Numbered from the stretch's first letter, positions 8,801-17,350 are shown. The stretch is DNA of 64,000 bases from DATGMS01 sp035303945 (GCA_035303945.1 DATGQZ010000060.1:62001-126000); one strand, 5' to 3'. The notes: generated from the letters alone by a model not told the origin. Numbers and translations are program-made.

Positions 8801-9318
8801 GTAAACCACAATCTGCCAATGGTGTGTTCATCCTGTCTGCAAGCTATACCGACAAAGGAGGAGAAAACATCAAACCTTTGACAGGTACAAATGTAGTCAC
8901 GCTCCGCAACGCCAATCTGGACTTGGGGCAAACCAGCAATAGAGAGGGGTATTCCAGCTTCAATTTGGAAGGTAGAAGCCTGCTTATAGCTCCAGCGGCA
9001 GCAGGACATTTCAGTGTGGATCAGATTGACCTTACCGATGTGTCATCCCTTACCTTTATGGCAGGAAGTCAGCAGCCATTGAAAAAAGGGTATAAGATCA
9101 CCCTCAAGTTGGATGATCCTGAAGGCACAACGATTGGTGAAGCCACCATTGAGCCGCGTCATGCTACTGGTCAAGGACCGTTTAATTCTTTGTCTGTTAC
9201 AGTGAAATTAAATCCAGTAACGGATGGTAAACTTCATGACCTATACATCCTCACCGAGCCACTTGGTGACGATGAAACGTCAATGGCGTTCATTTCCATT
9301 GAACTAAAAGCGGAGTAA
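5878..9318 (+). CDS. ThuA / sugar dehydrogenase / PKD / cytochrome c fusion lipoprotein
   Basis: The 1146-residue protein begins with a lipoprotein signal ending LFAACS (C23). Domains in order: ThuA-like (about 30-250; ILVFSKTAGFYHESI, GGGFVGIHAAADTEYEW); a six-bladed soluble glucose/sorbosone dehydrogenase-like propeller (about 270-710; HTGGSIAFGPDGLLYVSTGD); a PKD domain (about 715-805; DPENDPLTYVWDLGNGTT); a class I cytochrome c domain with CKSCH at 884-888 and the distal methionine near 933 (MPANPDMKE); and a C-terminal beta-rich CBM6-like region (about 980-1146). Such proteins are common in Bacteroidota and Planctomycetota and are thought to oxidise sugars at the cell surface, passing electrons to the haem. 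Substrate is unknown. Strong terminators flank the gene, so it is a single transcription unit. Confidence 0.88.
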   Translation: MDNIKRKIQFLFFLGCLFLFAACSQRSGTPKILVFSKTAGFYHESIPAGIAAIQKLGQENGFEVDTTKDASKFNEENLKQYSAVVFLSTTGDVLDVYQEADFERYIQAGGGFVGIHAAADTEYEWPWYGKMVGGYFSDHPGIRDPHPNVQKGSIDVVDTSHPSTAFLPSPWERTDEWYSYKDFNKDVNVLMTLDENSYQGGLDMGEHPIAWYHEYDGGRAFYTGGGHTVESYSEELFLKHVLEGIQYAIGKNKELDYSKVTSQRVPEENRFTKVSLVNGTFTEPTEIAVLPNLDILVAQRRGEIYLYKNGDSVANEIAKLDVYWKTEVRGVNAEEGLMGLQLDPNFAENNYVYLFYSPTDTSTNRLSRFKFQNDQLDLASEQMILEFYSQRDICCHTGGSIAFGPDGLLYVSTGDNSTPFNQANSTYTLQGYAPLDDRPGFEQYDAARSSGNANDLRGKILRIRVLEDGSYEIPEGNLYPVGTEGARPEIFVQGNRNPYRISVDQKNSFLYWGEVGPDARADSMDVRGPKGYDEVNQARKAGFFGWPFFIGKNYPYRQFNYATGEIGEAFDPAKPINPSRNNTGLRELPPAQPAFIWYPYDVSPEFPQVGTGGRNAMAGPVYYTDLYPKETRLPDYYNGKLFIYEWIRGWIKVVTMNEEGDYVKMEPFMPSTKFNSLIDMEVGPDGKLYLLEYGSGWFSKNENAGLSRIDFNAGNRSPNVLDIAVNKTSGLAPLTVEFTAEATDPENDPLTYVWDLGNGTTKETKEPKLQHTYEQNGDFTITVEVRDPEGLKAKSSSVDVYVGNVAPEINIDLKGNKSFYFPNKKVAYAVTVSDENHPDAAEDLSSLVVSADYIEGLDQAEASMGHLIMTDAMVGKALVESLTCKSCHNVDEKSIGPAYVAVAEKYKGNPQGEKHLINKIIKGGSGVWGETVMPANPDMKEADAAKIVTWVLSLAGGQQGNQSLPATGAVDPTVGKPQSANGVFILSASYTDKGGENIKPLTGTNVVTLRNANLDLGQTSNREGYSSFNLEGRSLLIAPAAAGHFSVDQIDLTDVSSLTFMAGSQQPLKKGYKITLKLDDPEGTTIGEATIEPRHATGQGPFNSLSVTVKLNPVTDGKLHDLYILTEPLGDDETSMAFISIELKAE

Positions 9319-9340
9319 TTTCGCAGCAAGTTGTATATAA

Positions 9341-9376
9341 AAAAAACCAGGAACGGCTGATGTTCCTGGTTTTTTT
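9341..9376. terminator. Bidirectional terminator between convergent genes
   Basis: The stem AAAAAACCAGGAAC (9341-9354) pairs with GTTCCTGGTTTTTT (9362-9375) around a 7-base loop. It has an A-run on the left and a T-run on the right, so it can terminate both the plus-strand fusion lipoprotein (stop 9318) and the minus-strand exonuclease (stop 9401). Confidence 0.9.
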
Positions 9377-9400
9377 AATTATTGTACCAGGTGAATGCTT

Positions 9401-10078
9401 TCAGTATCCCATCAAATCACCATAGGTTTTGATCCCTACCCGTTCCGCCTTTTTGAGTAATTTCAGTAAAAGTTGGGCCGTCAAAAAAGCATCTCCCGCA
9501 GCGGTATGTCGATCGTCAAGGGAAATATGATAACGTTCACAAAGTTTGTCCAATGAATAATCGGTGCGATGTACCAGTCGGGGGTTGTAATTTTTCCCAA
9601 TCTCTAACCGCACTGCTAAAGCATAGGTGTCAACAACTGGATTCAGGATCCTCTTCAATCCGTATGGTTTAGCGGCCTTTTCAAGCATGGCTTTATCAAA
9701 GCCTGCGTGATGTGCGACAACAATAGTATCTTTGATTTCTTCCAACATTTCCTTTACAAAAACCTCTGGCCGCGTAAAACCTTCCTGTTTAACAATTCCG
9801 TGTACCTTTATCGCTTCTTTGCTTTGTTTGCTTGACTGGAGATAATACTCCTTAACGCTCTTTACTAAAATTATGCCTTCTTTGACTTGGATAGAACCAT
9901 AAGACACCAATTCATCGTGCTTACTGTTGAGGCCCGTAGTTTCAGTGTCCAAAACTGTAAAAAGCAATTCAGAGATGGGAAGCTCTTTAAGTTGTGGCTT
10001 TTGAAAAAGCGCTTCATAGGCCTCTACAAAAGAAGCTTTTTGGATTTGTTGTGCTTTGAAAATATCGAACCAAGCCAT
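9401..10078 (-). CDS. DEDDh 3'-5' exonuclease (DnaQ-like)
   Basis: The 225-residue protein is a DnaQ-superfamily exonuclease. Exo I is FTVLDTETTGL (D44, E46), Exo II is VVAHHAGFDKAML near residue 125, and Exo III is HTAAGDAFLTAQLLL near residue 196 with the DEDDh histidine and last aspartate. All four acidic ligands and the histidine are present, so it should be active on DNA or RNA 3' ends. An extra N-terminal segment of about 35 residues precedes the domain. Its ATG overlaps the stop of the cNMP/CBS/DUF294 gene by one base (TAATG), so the two are translationally coupled. It is not the replicative epsilon subunit by context; a partner role with the DUF294 protein is inferred. Confidence 0.9.
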   Translation of the reverse strand: MAWFDIFKAQQIQKASFVEAYEALFQKPQLKELPISELLFTVLDTETTGLNSKHDELVSYGSIQVKEGIILVKSVKEYYLQSSKQSKEAIKVHGIVKQEGFTRPEVFVKEMLEEIKDTIVVAHHAGFDKAMLEKAAKPYGLKRILNPVVDTYALAVRLEIGKNYNPRLVHRTDYSLDKLCERYHISLDDRHTAAGDAFLTAQLLLKLLKKAERVGIKTYGDLMGY

Positions 10079-12018
10079 TAACCCATCGTATTCAGTTGAA
10101 ACCTCACAGCAATAAGTTTCTGCAGCTCATCAATGGGAACAAAGGCATTTTTAAGCAATTGGCGTTGCAGTTTCCCCAACACATCCGGATCAATAAAGCG
10201 ACCAGAATCACCCATTTTCAACCCCTCTGTTACGCGGATGCGCATGAAGATTTCATAAGCTTTGCCTGCTTCTTTATACAATTCCCGATTCTGGGGCTCC
10301 AGTTCAGCTAATTTTTCAAACCGCTTGAAAGTATTGTTGATCCCCACGATTTTATGATCCAGTACCAGCAGTCGTGCAGCATCTATCAATGGCATCATGG
10401 CACGAAGCTTTATGTCGAATTTATCCTGATGCTGGCCCGATTTCTCCACCAAGAAATTCCTAAAAAAGCCTAACGGAGCGGGGTTCTGTAAGGCGTTTTT
10501 GGCAAAAAAACGCAGAAAAATCCTCCGCTCATCAATGGTTTTATAAATATGATCAGTGATAGCTTCCGCCAATTCAACATTCCCATATATAGGTCTGTAA
10601 TCGAAAAAAACGGCTGACTTTAACATCGCATTGGGATCGGGGTTAAGTATCCAGCCCTCAAAATAGCGCTTCCATTTTGATAAGGGTTGGACCCACAGTG
10701 GATTATTGGCCATAATACCTGCAGGACACCGCAGAAAACCACAGGAGGCAAGTATCTCTACGACCTCCTCTCCGACCTTAAGCAGGTACTCCTGTGTCCG
10801 CTCTTGAATGACAATGGCTACATCCTCCCACACAATAACTTGATCTATATCTGTTCTTAACAACTGCTCCTCCCGTCCTTCACTTCCAACGGCCAAAAAA
10901 CAAAAGGAGACATGGCTCACATCACTATATTCCGGATCATATTTTCGTTTGGCTAGAAAAATAGCCCTATGGATCAACACATCATTGATCTCGGTGATAA
11001 TCTTAGACAAAAAATTAATGGACATCTCATTGTCCAAATATGAACCTAACATGGCTTCAGCCTGATCACGGAGTTTAGCCAATTCTTGCACCTCCAGGCT
11101 TTTCATCATGGTGTGAATGATTACGCTGGGACTGTATCCCTGGGACAGAAGGATGTCGTGGTCTGAAGCAATTCCGGTCACTCGGCTATTGGGGCTGCCG
11201 TCCTCTGTGATGATGAGATGGTGGATGCGGTTTTTGATCATCATCAGATAAGCAGATGAAAAATCGCATTTTTTGTCAATGGTTATGACAGGGTAAGACA
11301 TCACTTTACGCACAGGAGCCTCCGGGGAAGTACCTAAGGCAAGGACACGATTGCGCAGATCTTTGTCGGTCACTATTCCTACAGGGAAGTGCTTGTCATC
11401 GACTACTACAATGGAGCCCACACCTCTTTGGCTCATTTTTTTAGCCACCTCCTGCACTGTCTCTTCCTGATGTCCAGTCAGTACTTCAGGTGAATAGCGG
11501 AAGGGAAACTGGTCGGAAAAAACAGTTACTTTATCGCTCGTAGGCTGGCTAATAAACCTACCAGCCATCTGGCTTTGGGCCAAATCTGATCTTACCACCA
11601 CTTTGCCGGAGGCAAATCCAGCGGCAAAGTAGAGGCTTACCTTGTTGTTTTCCTGTAGTATCTTCTCAAAGATAGCTACAGGAACCGCGTACAGTAGTGT
11701 ATCTTCTGCCGCAAAGGCATTAAGTACATAGGGACGCCTCCCCAACAATGCCAATACCCCAAAAACATCTCCTTCATCACAAAATTCCATGATGTGGGTT
11801 ACGCCATTACGATTCTCGGTGAGGTTGATGAAACCATCTTTAACTACAAAAAAGTAGCTTTTGGCAGGTTCGCCTTCGAAGAACAGGTATTCACCCTGCG
11901 CAAAGAACATCAACTCCACCTCCTGCGCCACTTGCTGGAGCATATCTTCTGACAAAAAACTGAAAGGAGGATATTTTTTGAGGAATTCTTTTACCCTATT
12001 AACAACTACATTGGCCAT
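10078..12018 (-). CDS. cNMP-binding / CBS-pair / DUF294 nucleotidyltransferase-like signalling protein
   Basis: The protein (646 residues from the ATG at 12018; a GTG at 12027 is the alternative) has four parts: a cNMP-binding-like domain (about 12-145), a tandem CBS pair (about 178-305), a DUF294 GlnD-like nucleotidyltransferase domain (about 335-480) and a DUF294 C-terminal helical domain (about 490-640). The NTase signature GSEGREEQLLRTDID retains the GS and two-aspartate motif of the Pol-beta fold, so catalysis is plausible. The phosphate-binding cassette reads FGVLALLGRRPYVLNA: the usual ribose-binding Glu is Val, so cAMP binding is doubtful. It lies in an acetate uptake and activation island and is coupled to the exonuclease. 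Related genes accompany acetate symporters in other bacteria, so sensing of energy charge or acetate status is likely but unproven. Confidence 0.88.
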   Translation of the reverse strand: MANVVVNRVKEFLKKYPPFSFLSEDMLQQVAQEVELMFFAQGEYLFFEGEPAKSYFFVVKDGFINLTENRNGVTHIMEFCDEGDVFGVLALLGRRPYVLNAFAAEDTLLYAVPVAIFEKILQENNKVSLYFAAGFASGKVVVRSDLAQSQMAGRFISQPTSDKVTVFSDQFPFRYSPEVLTGHQEETVQEVAKKMSQRGVGSIVVVDDKHFPVGIVTDKDLRNRVLALGTSPEAPVRKVMSYPVITIDKKCDFSSAYLMMIKNRIHHLIITEDGSPNSRVTGIASDHDILLSQGYSPSVIIHTMMKSLEVQELAKLRDQAEAMLGSYLDNEMSINFLSKIITEINDVLIHRAIFLAKRKYDPEYSDVSHVSFCFLAVGSEGREEQLLRTDIDQVIVWEDVAIVIQERTQEYLLKVGEEVVEILASCGFLRCPAGIMANNPLWVQPLSKWKRYFEGWILNPDPNAMLKSAVFFDYRPIYGNVELAEAITDHIYKTIDERRIFLRFFAKNALQNPAPLGFFRNFLVEKSGQHQDKFDIKLRAMMPLIDAARLLVLDHKIVGINNTFKRFEKLAELEPQNRELYKEAGKAYEIFMRIRVTEGLKMGDSGRFIDPDVLGKLQRQLLKNAFVPIDELQKLIAVRFQLNTMG

Positions 12019-12063
12019 GGATCGCACTCGATTGGGAGCAAATTCCCCAAGCTAAAAAGGGGG

Positions 12064-12101
12064 TATAAAAGGCAGGGGCAAACGCTTGTCATTGCCCCTG
12101 C
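12064..12101 (-). terminator. Terminator downstream of acs
   Basis: A perfect 10-bp stem (GCAGGGGCAA 12072-12081 with TTGCCCCTGC 12092-12101) is followed on the minus strand by CTTTTAT. It lies 19 bases after the acs stop, separating acs from the DUF294 gene. Confidence 0.85.
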
Positions 12102-12119
12102 TACTTCTGCAAGTTGATA

Positions 12120-14018
12120 TTATTTCACCCGACCGGTTATGATCTGGTCTACCACTTCTGGATCCAACAATGTGGAAGTGTCTCCCATGTTCTCCAGATT
12201 GCCCTCCGCTATTTTTCTCAAGATCCTTCTCATGATCTTACCGGATCGGGTTTTTGGCAATCCTGGCACAATTTGAATCTTATCAGGGCGGGCTATCGGC
12301 CCAATGCTGTTGGTTACCGTAAGCTTGATTTCGTTAATTAAGTTGGCCTCTGTACGGTCACTCATATCGCAGATAATGAAGGCATAAATCCCTTGACCCT
12401 TCACTTCATGAGGATAGCCCACCACAGCGGACTCAATCACCCGTGGGTGTTCGTTAATTGCATTTTCTACCTCAGCTGTACCCATTCTGTGACCTGACAC
12501 ATTAATAACATCGTCTACCCGTCCCAGAATTCGATAATAGCCGTCGTGATCCCGCTTTACACCATCACCCGTGAAATACATGCCTTTGTAGGTGTCAAAA
12601 TAAGTTTGCCTACACCGTTCATGGTCACCATACGTAGTTCTGATCATTCCCGGCCAAGGAAACTTGATGCACAGGTTCCCTTCTACCGAATTACCTGTTA
12701 GTTCTTTTCCTTCCGGATCTACAATGGCCAACTGAACGCCGGGAAGCGGTAGTGTAGCATAGGCTGGCTTAGTGGGCGTAATTCCGGCTATAGGAGAGAC
12801 CATAATACCGCCGGTCTCTGTCTGCCACCAGGTATCTACGATAGGACATCGGGTTTTGCCGATATGGGTATAATACCACTGCCAAGCTTCTTCGTTGATA
12901 GGCTCTCCAACAGATCCTAATACCTTCAAAGAACTCAAATCAAAAGGAGCAATCGGTTCAGTCCCCATGGCTTGCAAAGCACGGATTGCTGTTGGGGCGG
13001 TGTAGAATTGATTTACCTTATATTTATCGATCACTGCCCAGAAGCGTCCAGCGTCGGGATAGGTGGGGACGCCTTCAAACATCAAAGTAGTAGCTCCTGC
13101 GAGCAAGGGGCCATAAACGATATAGGAGTGCCCTGTGATCCAACCAATATCCGCTGTACACCAATAAACATCTCCAGGCGAATATTGGAACACATTTTCA
13201 AATGTGTATTTGGTGTATACCATATATCCGCCGCAGGTATGCACCACTCCTTTAGGCTTGCCGGTAGAACCTGAAGTGTAGAGGATGAACAGCATATCTT
13301 CACTATCCATTTCCTCCGCTTGACAATTGCCGTCTTGATTAGCAATTTCATCATGCCACCAAGAATCCCTACCTTCTTTCATGGTAACTTCCTGAAGGGT
13401 GCGTTGGTAGACGATAACCGCCTCTACGCTAGAGGCTTTTTCCAGCGCCTCATCTACCACCGCCTTTACCGGGATTTTCTTTGCGCCCCTGAAGTTGCCG
13501 TCAGAAGTGAGCACGACTTTTGCTTTACAATCATCAATGCGACCTGCCAAAGCATTGCTGGAGAAACCCGCAAAGACGACAGAATGCACTGCTCCAATCC
13601 GGGCGCAAGCCAACATGGCTACGGCCGCTTCGGGTACCATGGGCATATAGATGATGACTCGATCACCTTTTTGCACGCCTTTGCTCTTCAAAACAGCCGC
13701 AAACTTGCATACTTCATGATACAGCTCTTTGTACGTGAGGCTACGTCCTTCTTCAGAAGGATCATTGGGTTCCCAGATGATTGCGGGGCGATCGCCAAGG
13801 GTAAATAAATGCTTTTCAAAAATATTTTCAGTGATGTTGAGCTTTCCATTGACAAACCATTTGACGTCCGGTCCTTCAAAATCCCACTCCAATACCTTAT
13901 CCCACCTCTTTCTCCAATGAAAGGAATCTGCTATTCTAGACCAAAACTTCTCCGGCTCTGTAACGCTTTTCTGGTATTCGTGAAGATACCCACTAAGGGT
14001 TTGAATTTTATCACTCAT
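12120..14018 (-). CDS. acs: Acetyl-CoA synthetase
   Basis: Acs converts acetate, ATP and CoA to acetyl-CoA through an acetyl-AMP intermediate. The 632-residue length is typical. Visible motifs are the P-loop YTSGSTGKPKGVVHT near residue 270, the acetate-pocket WWQTETGG region near 420, the adenylate motif YFTGDGVKRDHDGYY, and the C-terminal PKTRSGKIMRR whose lysine is the catalytic residue that is reversibly acylated in many bacteria. A symporter of the ActP type and a DUF4212 protein lie directly upstream, so the cluster takes up and activates acetate. Terminators on both sides indicate its own transcript. Confidence 0.98.
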   Translation of the reverse strand: MSDKIQTLSGYLHEYQKSVTEPEKFWSRIADSFHWRKRWDKVLEWDFEGPDVKWFVNGKLNITENIFEKHLFTLGDRPAIIWEPNDPSEEGRSLTYKELYHEVCKFAAVLKSKGVQKGDRVIIYMPMVPEAAVAMLACARIGAVHSVVFAGFSSNALAGRIDDCKAKVVLTSDGNFRGAKKIPVKAVVDEALEKASSVEAVIVYQRTLQEVTMKEGRDSWWHDEIANQDGNCQAEEMDSEDMLFILYTSGSTGKPKGVVHTCGGYMVYTKYTFENVFQYSPGDVYWCTADIGWITGHSYIVYGPLLAGATTLMFEGVPTYPDAGRFWAVIDKYKVNQFYTAPTAIRALQAMGTEPIAPFDLSSLKVLGSVGEPINEEAWQWYYTHIGKTRCPIVDTWWQTETGGIMVSPIAGITPTKPAYATLPLPGVQLAIVDPEGKELTGNSVEGNLCIKFPWPGMIRTTYGDHERCRQTYFDTYKGMYFTGDGVKRDHDGYYRILGRVDDVINVSGHRMGTAEVENAINEHPRVIESAVVGYPHEVKGQGIYAFIICDMSDRTEANLINEIKLTVTNSIGPIARPDKIQIVPGLPKTRSGKIMRRILRKIAEGNLENMGDTSTLLDPEVVDQIITGRVK

Positions 14019-14307
14019 TTTTTTAGTTATTGATTATTGTAATTGATTTCATGTGTGCCCAGCCTCTTGCGGACTATGACAAGCCCAACTTTTTGATCTT
14101 CGGGATTACTGCTTCGCCTTTTGACGGTTATAGAGATTCTGTTCGGGCTTTACAAATAAACAAAAATATTTCGATTTGGGAGATTCTCCTCCGTCCAATT
14201 TTGCCCCGATCAACATCTGGCTTTATAATATGTGCCCAACTGCGGGATAGTCATTGTAAAACAAGAACTGTAAAGACTTCCCTTAGAATCAACAAACCTC
14301 AAGCAGC
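14019..14307. promoter_or_regulatory. acs upstream region with a possible promoter
   Basis: No convincing gene is seen in these 289 bases between acs and the symporter terminator. A minus-strand TATTTTTG (14168-14161) fits the Bacteroidota -7 consensus TAnnTTTG and would give a 5' leader of about 135 bases. No good TTTG lies at the expected -33 spacing, so the call is weak. Confidence 0.3.
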
Positions 14308-14343
14308 TAAAAAAATGCCTGACAGGTAATGTACCCGCCAGGC
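14308..14343 (-). terminator. Terminator of the acetate symporter operon
   Basis: On the minus strand an 11-bp stem (14343-14333 with 14327-14317, two G-U pairs, loop ACATT) is followed by ATTTTTTTAG. It lies 25 bases after the symporter stop. Confidence 0.9.
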
Positions 14344-14367
14344 TTGCTTTATAATTTACGTTTATGA

Positions 14368-16071
14368 TTAATGATCTATTGCTTTGCCAGCACCACGAGG
14401 AATACGGATGTCCTGGACAATATCCTGCACATATTGCGGCGGTGCAGGCGTCAGCATAGATACGGTATAACATACTAGGATGTTGATTATCATCCCTAAA
14501 GAACCTATGCCTTCTGGGGAGATACCAAACCACCAGCTATCTGCACTCACCGCTTGTTCTGACAATCCAAGCAAACCCGTTCCAAACTTGAAATAGATGA
14601 TATAACCTAGGGTAAATACCAATCCGGACAACATGCCTGCAATAGCTCCTTCTTTGTTCATCCGGCTCGAAAAAATTCCCATGATGATCACTGGAAAAAA
14701 TGAAGCTGCGGCCAGTCCAAAGGCAAAAGCTACCACTTCTGCCACAAATCCCGGAGGATTGACACCGAAATAACCTGCTATACCCACGGCGGCGGCAGCA
14801 GCGATTCGAGCTATCCACAACTCCCGCTTTTCGGTCATAGAAGGTATAAAAGTCTTGCAGAGATCCCGTGACACTGCAGTAGATATCACCAGCAAGAGCC
14901 CTGCGGCTGTGGATAGCGCTGCAGCTAAACCACCGGCAGCTACCAATCCCACGACCCAGTTAGGCAACCGCGCAATTTCCGGCGCTGCCAGCACCATTAT
15001 GTCTTTGTCAATGACCATTTCGTTGGTTTCCGGGTCAGGGGTATATTGCACAATACCATCTTGATTGACATCATCAATAGCAATCAAATTGGTCTGTTGC
15101 CAATTGCTTACCCATTCCGGCATCTGGGCTACCGGTTTGTCTGCAACTGTATCTAAGGCATTATATATTCCGAAAGCGGCTACAGCAGGTGCTGTCGTAT
15201 AAAGAATGGCAATAAAAACAAGTGCATAGCCGGCGGAAAGCCTCGCATCCCGCACCCTTGGTACGGTGAAAAACCTAACAATCACATGCGGCAGACCGGC
15301 AGTACCGACCATCAGCGCCCAAGTGATGGCAAACATGTCTATTGTTGATTTTTGGCCGCTCGTATAAGCGTTAAAGCCTAGTTCCACCAATATTCCATCC
15401 AGTTTGTCCAGCAAATAACTGCCATCTTCTACACTGGCACCAAGGCCGAGCTGTGGAATGGGATTGCCTGTCAGCTGCATGGAAACAAAAATGGCGGGTA
15501 CCATAAAGGCAAAGATCAGCACACAATACTGTGCAACCTGGGTGTAGGTTATACCCTTCATTCCACCCAACACTGCGTAGAAAAATACGATACACATTCC
15601 TATAATCACCCCGGTATTAATATCTACTTCTAGGTATCTGGAGAAAACTATCCCTACACCCCTCATTTGGCCGGCTACATAGGTGAAAGAAATGAACAGG
15701 GCACAGAATACCGCAACGACCCGCGCCTTGTTGGAATAGTAGCGGTCGCCCACAAAATCGGGCACCGTAAATTTACCGAACTTTCTTAGATAGGGTGCCA
15801 AGAGGAGCGCCAGCAGTACGTAGCCACCGGTCCAGCCCATGATATAGACGGAGCCATCATATCCGGAAAATGCAATAATGCCTGCCATGGACAAAAAAGA
15901 GGCTGCAGACATCCAGTCAGCCGCTGTTGCCATTCCGTTTGCCAAAGGGGACACGCCTCCACCTGCAGTATAAAATTCTTTGGTAGAAGCGGCTCTTGTG
16001 TAAATGGCGATTCCAATATATAAAGAAAATGAAATGCCTACCAGAATGTAGGTCCAGGTTAATATATCCAT
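14368..16071 (-). CDS. Sodium:solute symporter, probable cation/acetate symporter (ActP-like)
   Basis: The 567-residue protein belongs to the SSS family, with about 13 hydrophobic helices and the family core near residues 35-75 (ATAADWMSAASFLSMAGIIA) and GGMKGITYTQVAQY near 167. A hydrophilic insert (about 315-350, VADKPVAQMPEW and TPDPETNEMVIDKD) is typical of the branch found next to DUF4212 and acs. It is preceded by DUF4212 with a 21-base gap and followed by acs, which points to acetate or another short carboxylate as substrate. Specificity is inferred from context. Confidence 0.9.
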   Translation of the reverse strand: MDILTWTYILVGISFSLYIGIAIYTRAASTKEFYTAGGGVSPLANGMATAADWMSAASFLSMAGIIAFSGYDGSVYIMGWTGGYVLLALLLAPYLRKFGKFTVPDFVGDRYYSNKARVVAVFCALFISFTYVAGQMRGVGIVFSRYLEVDINTGVIIGMCIVFFYAVLGGMKGITYTQVAQYCVLIFAFMVPAIFVSMQLTGNPIPQLGLGASVEDGSYLLDKLDGILVELGFNAYTSGQKSTIDMFAITWALMVGTAGLPHVIVRFFTVPRVRDARLSAGYALVFIAILYTTAPAVAAFGIYNALDTVADKPVAQMPEWVSNWQQTNLIAIDDVNQDGIVQYTPDPETNEMVIDKDIMVLAAPEIARLPNWVVGLVAAGGLAAALSTAAGLLLVISTAVSRDLCKTFIPSMTEKRELWIARIAAAAAVGIAGYFGVNPPGFVAEVVAFAFGLAAASFFPVIIMGIFSSRMNKEGAIAGMLSGLVFTLGYIIYFKFGTGLLGLSEQAVSADSWWFGISPEGIGSLGMIINILVCYTVSMLTPAPPQYVQDIVQDIRIPRGAGKAIDH

Positions 16072-16092
16072 CGGTTATTCGGGCTATTGCTA

Positions 16093-16350
16093 TTACTCTT
16101 CGTTCACATCAAATTCTTTGTCAAGCTGGTTCATCCTGACGACATATATAAAAATCAGAATTACAAAAAAGTAAATAGCCCCTTGTTGGGCAAACCAAAA
16201 GCCAAGTTTAAATCCGCCAATTTGTATCTGGTTGAGGGGATCTGCCAGCAGGATGCCAAAGCCAAAAGAGACGATGAACCATACGGCTAACAGTACCGAT
16301 AAAATCTTGAGATTTTTCCTCCAGTATTTCTTTCTCGAACTAGTATCCAT
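16093..16350 (-). CDS. DUF4212 small membrane protein, symporter partner
   Basis: This 85-residue protein has two hydrophobic helices (about residues 14-35 and 52-70) separated by the DPLNQIQIGGFKLGFWFAQQ loop, which is characteristic of DUF4212. Members are almost always encoded directly upstream of an SSS-family symporter, as here, and are regarded as small subunits or stabilisers of it. The N-terminus is basic (SSRKKYWRKNLK) and the C-terminus acidic. It is first in the two-gene transcript ending at the terminator 14308-14343. Confidence 0.93.
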   Translation of the reverse strand: MDTSSRKKYWRKNLKILSVLLAVWFIVSFGFGILLADPLNQIQIGGFKLGFWFAQQGAIYFFVILIFIYVVRMNQLDKEFDVNEE

Positions 16351-16545
16351 AGGATGTAGGGTGAGTAGATGGTTGTTAACTTACAAATAATACATAAACT
16401 GAACATGTGCAGCAAAAACGAATGTGGGAATAAGATTTCACAATCAAAAAAATAAAAATACTTTTTTTGACAAATTCTCCTTTGCAAAAAGGTTTTGCCT
16501 GCTAGAAACAGCCTGCCTATGCATGAACTGCTGAGAACAGTTTGG

Positions 16546-17280
16546 CTATATCACATACTCTGAGAGTATCGCCAGCGCTGCGGCAAAGAGTATGATGATC
16601 AATTTGTGAAGATGGAATTTGTGATGAGGGCTGCTTTCAAAAAAGATCATGGTAGAAATATGGAGGAATCCTCCTGCGACTAATCCAAAAAGCATATTGA
16701 TGACTTCCCTCCCTATTATATTTTGATGGTATAGAAGATCGGTGGACAACATACCTAAGGGTGAGGCCATTGCGAATACCAGTAACAACATCAAGGTTTT
16801 CACCTTGCTCAAACGCGTCAAGAGGACAGCCACTAAAGCAAAAGACTCGGGAATCTTATGCAAAATTATTCCAATCAGTAGGGTTTCGCTGCCATGGTAA
16901 TGGCCAGATAAAGAAGGTTCTTTGGAAAGTAGCGTCCCTTCCAAAAAGGCGTGTAAGACCAAGCCTAGCATCAAAGTCCAAACGCTATTGTGCATGCCAT
17001 GACTGCTGTGTTGGTGTATATGGCCATGCTCAATACCGGAAGACATGAACACCAGCACCTGTTGCAGCAAAAAACCAATAAGCACATATAAGCCCATGGA
17101 ATAAGCCGAGCTCCTATCCGCAAAAAGCTCGGGCAGAATATGTAAAATAGTAATCGAAAACAAATAGGAACCCGCAAAGACGAGCAGTAGCTTAAAATCC
17201 TTTTCTCTCCACTTGGAAGTGAGCAGCGCTATCAAGCCCGTCAGGAAAGCAGCAAAAAATAATAAAAGAAAACTTGCCAT
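16546..17280 (-). CDS. ZIP family metal transporter
   Basis: The 244-residue protein has about eight hydrophobic helices and the ZIP signatures in helices IV and V: GLVLHAFLEGTLLS near residue 107 and IGIILHKIPESFAL near residue 138, which together form the binuclear metal site. A histidine-rich loop (EHGHIHQHSSHGMH, about 84-97) lies just before helix IV, as expected for zinc or iron import. The metal cannot be told from sequence. It stands alone on the minus strand; about 195 bases of AT-rich sequence separate it from DUF4212. Confidence 0.92.
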   Translation of the reverse strand: MASFLLLFFAAFLTGLIALLTSKWREKDFKLLLVFAGSYLFSITILHILPELFADRSSAYSMGLYVLIGFLLQQVLVFMSSGIEHGHIHQHSSHGMHNSVWTLMLGLVLHAFLEGTLLSKEPSLSGHYHGSETLLIGIILHKIPESFALVAVLLTRLSKVKTLMLLLVFAMASPLGMLSTDLLYHQNIIGREVINMLFGLVAGGFLHISTMIFFESSPHHKFHLHKLIIILFAAALAILSEYVI

Positions 17281-17350
17281 AGTGGTGTTAAACGAAGGAT
17301 CATAAACAATAGCGAGTCACCGGCTCCTACGTGGCAGCGGCAACTTCAGC

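Noticed and set aside
13320..13808. 162-codon plus-strand open frame inside acs
   Set aside because: Antisense shadow of a clearly functional acetyl-CoA synthetase.
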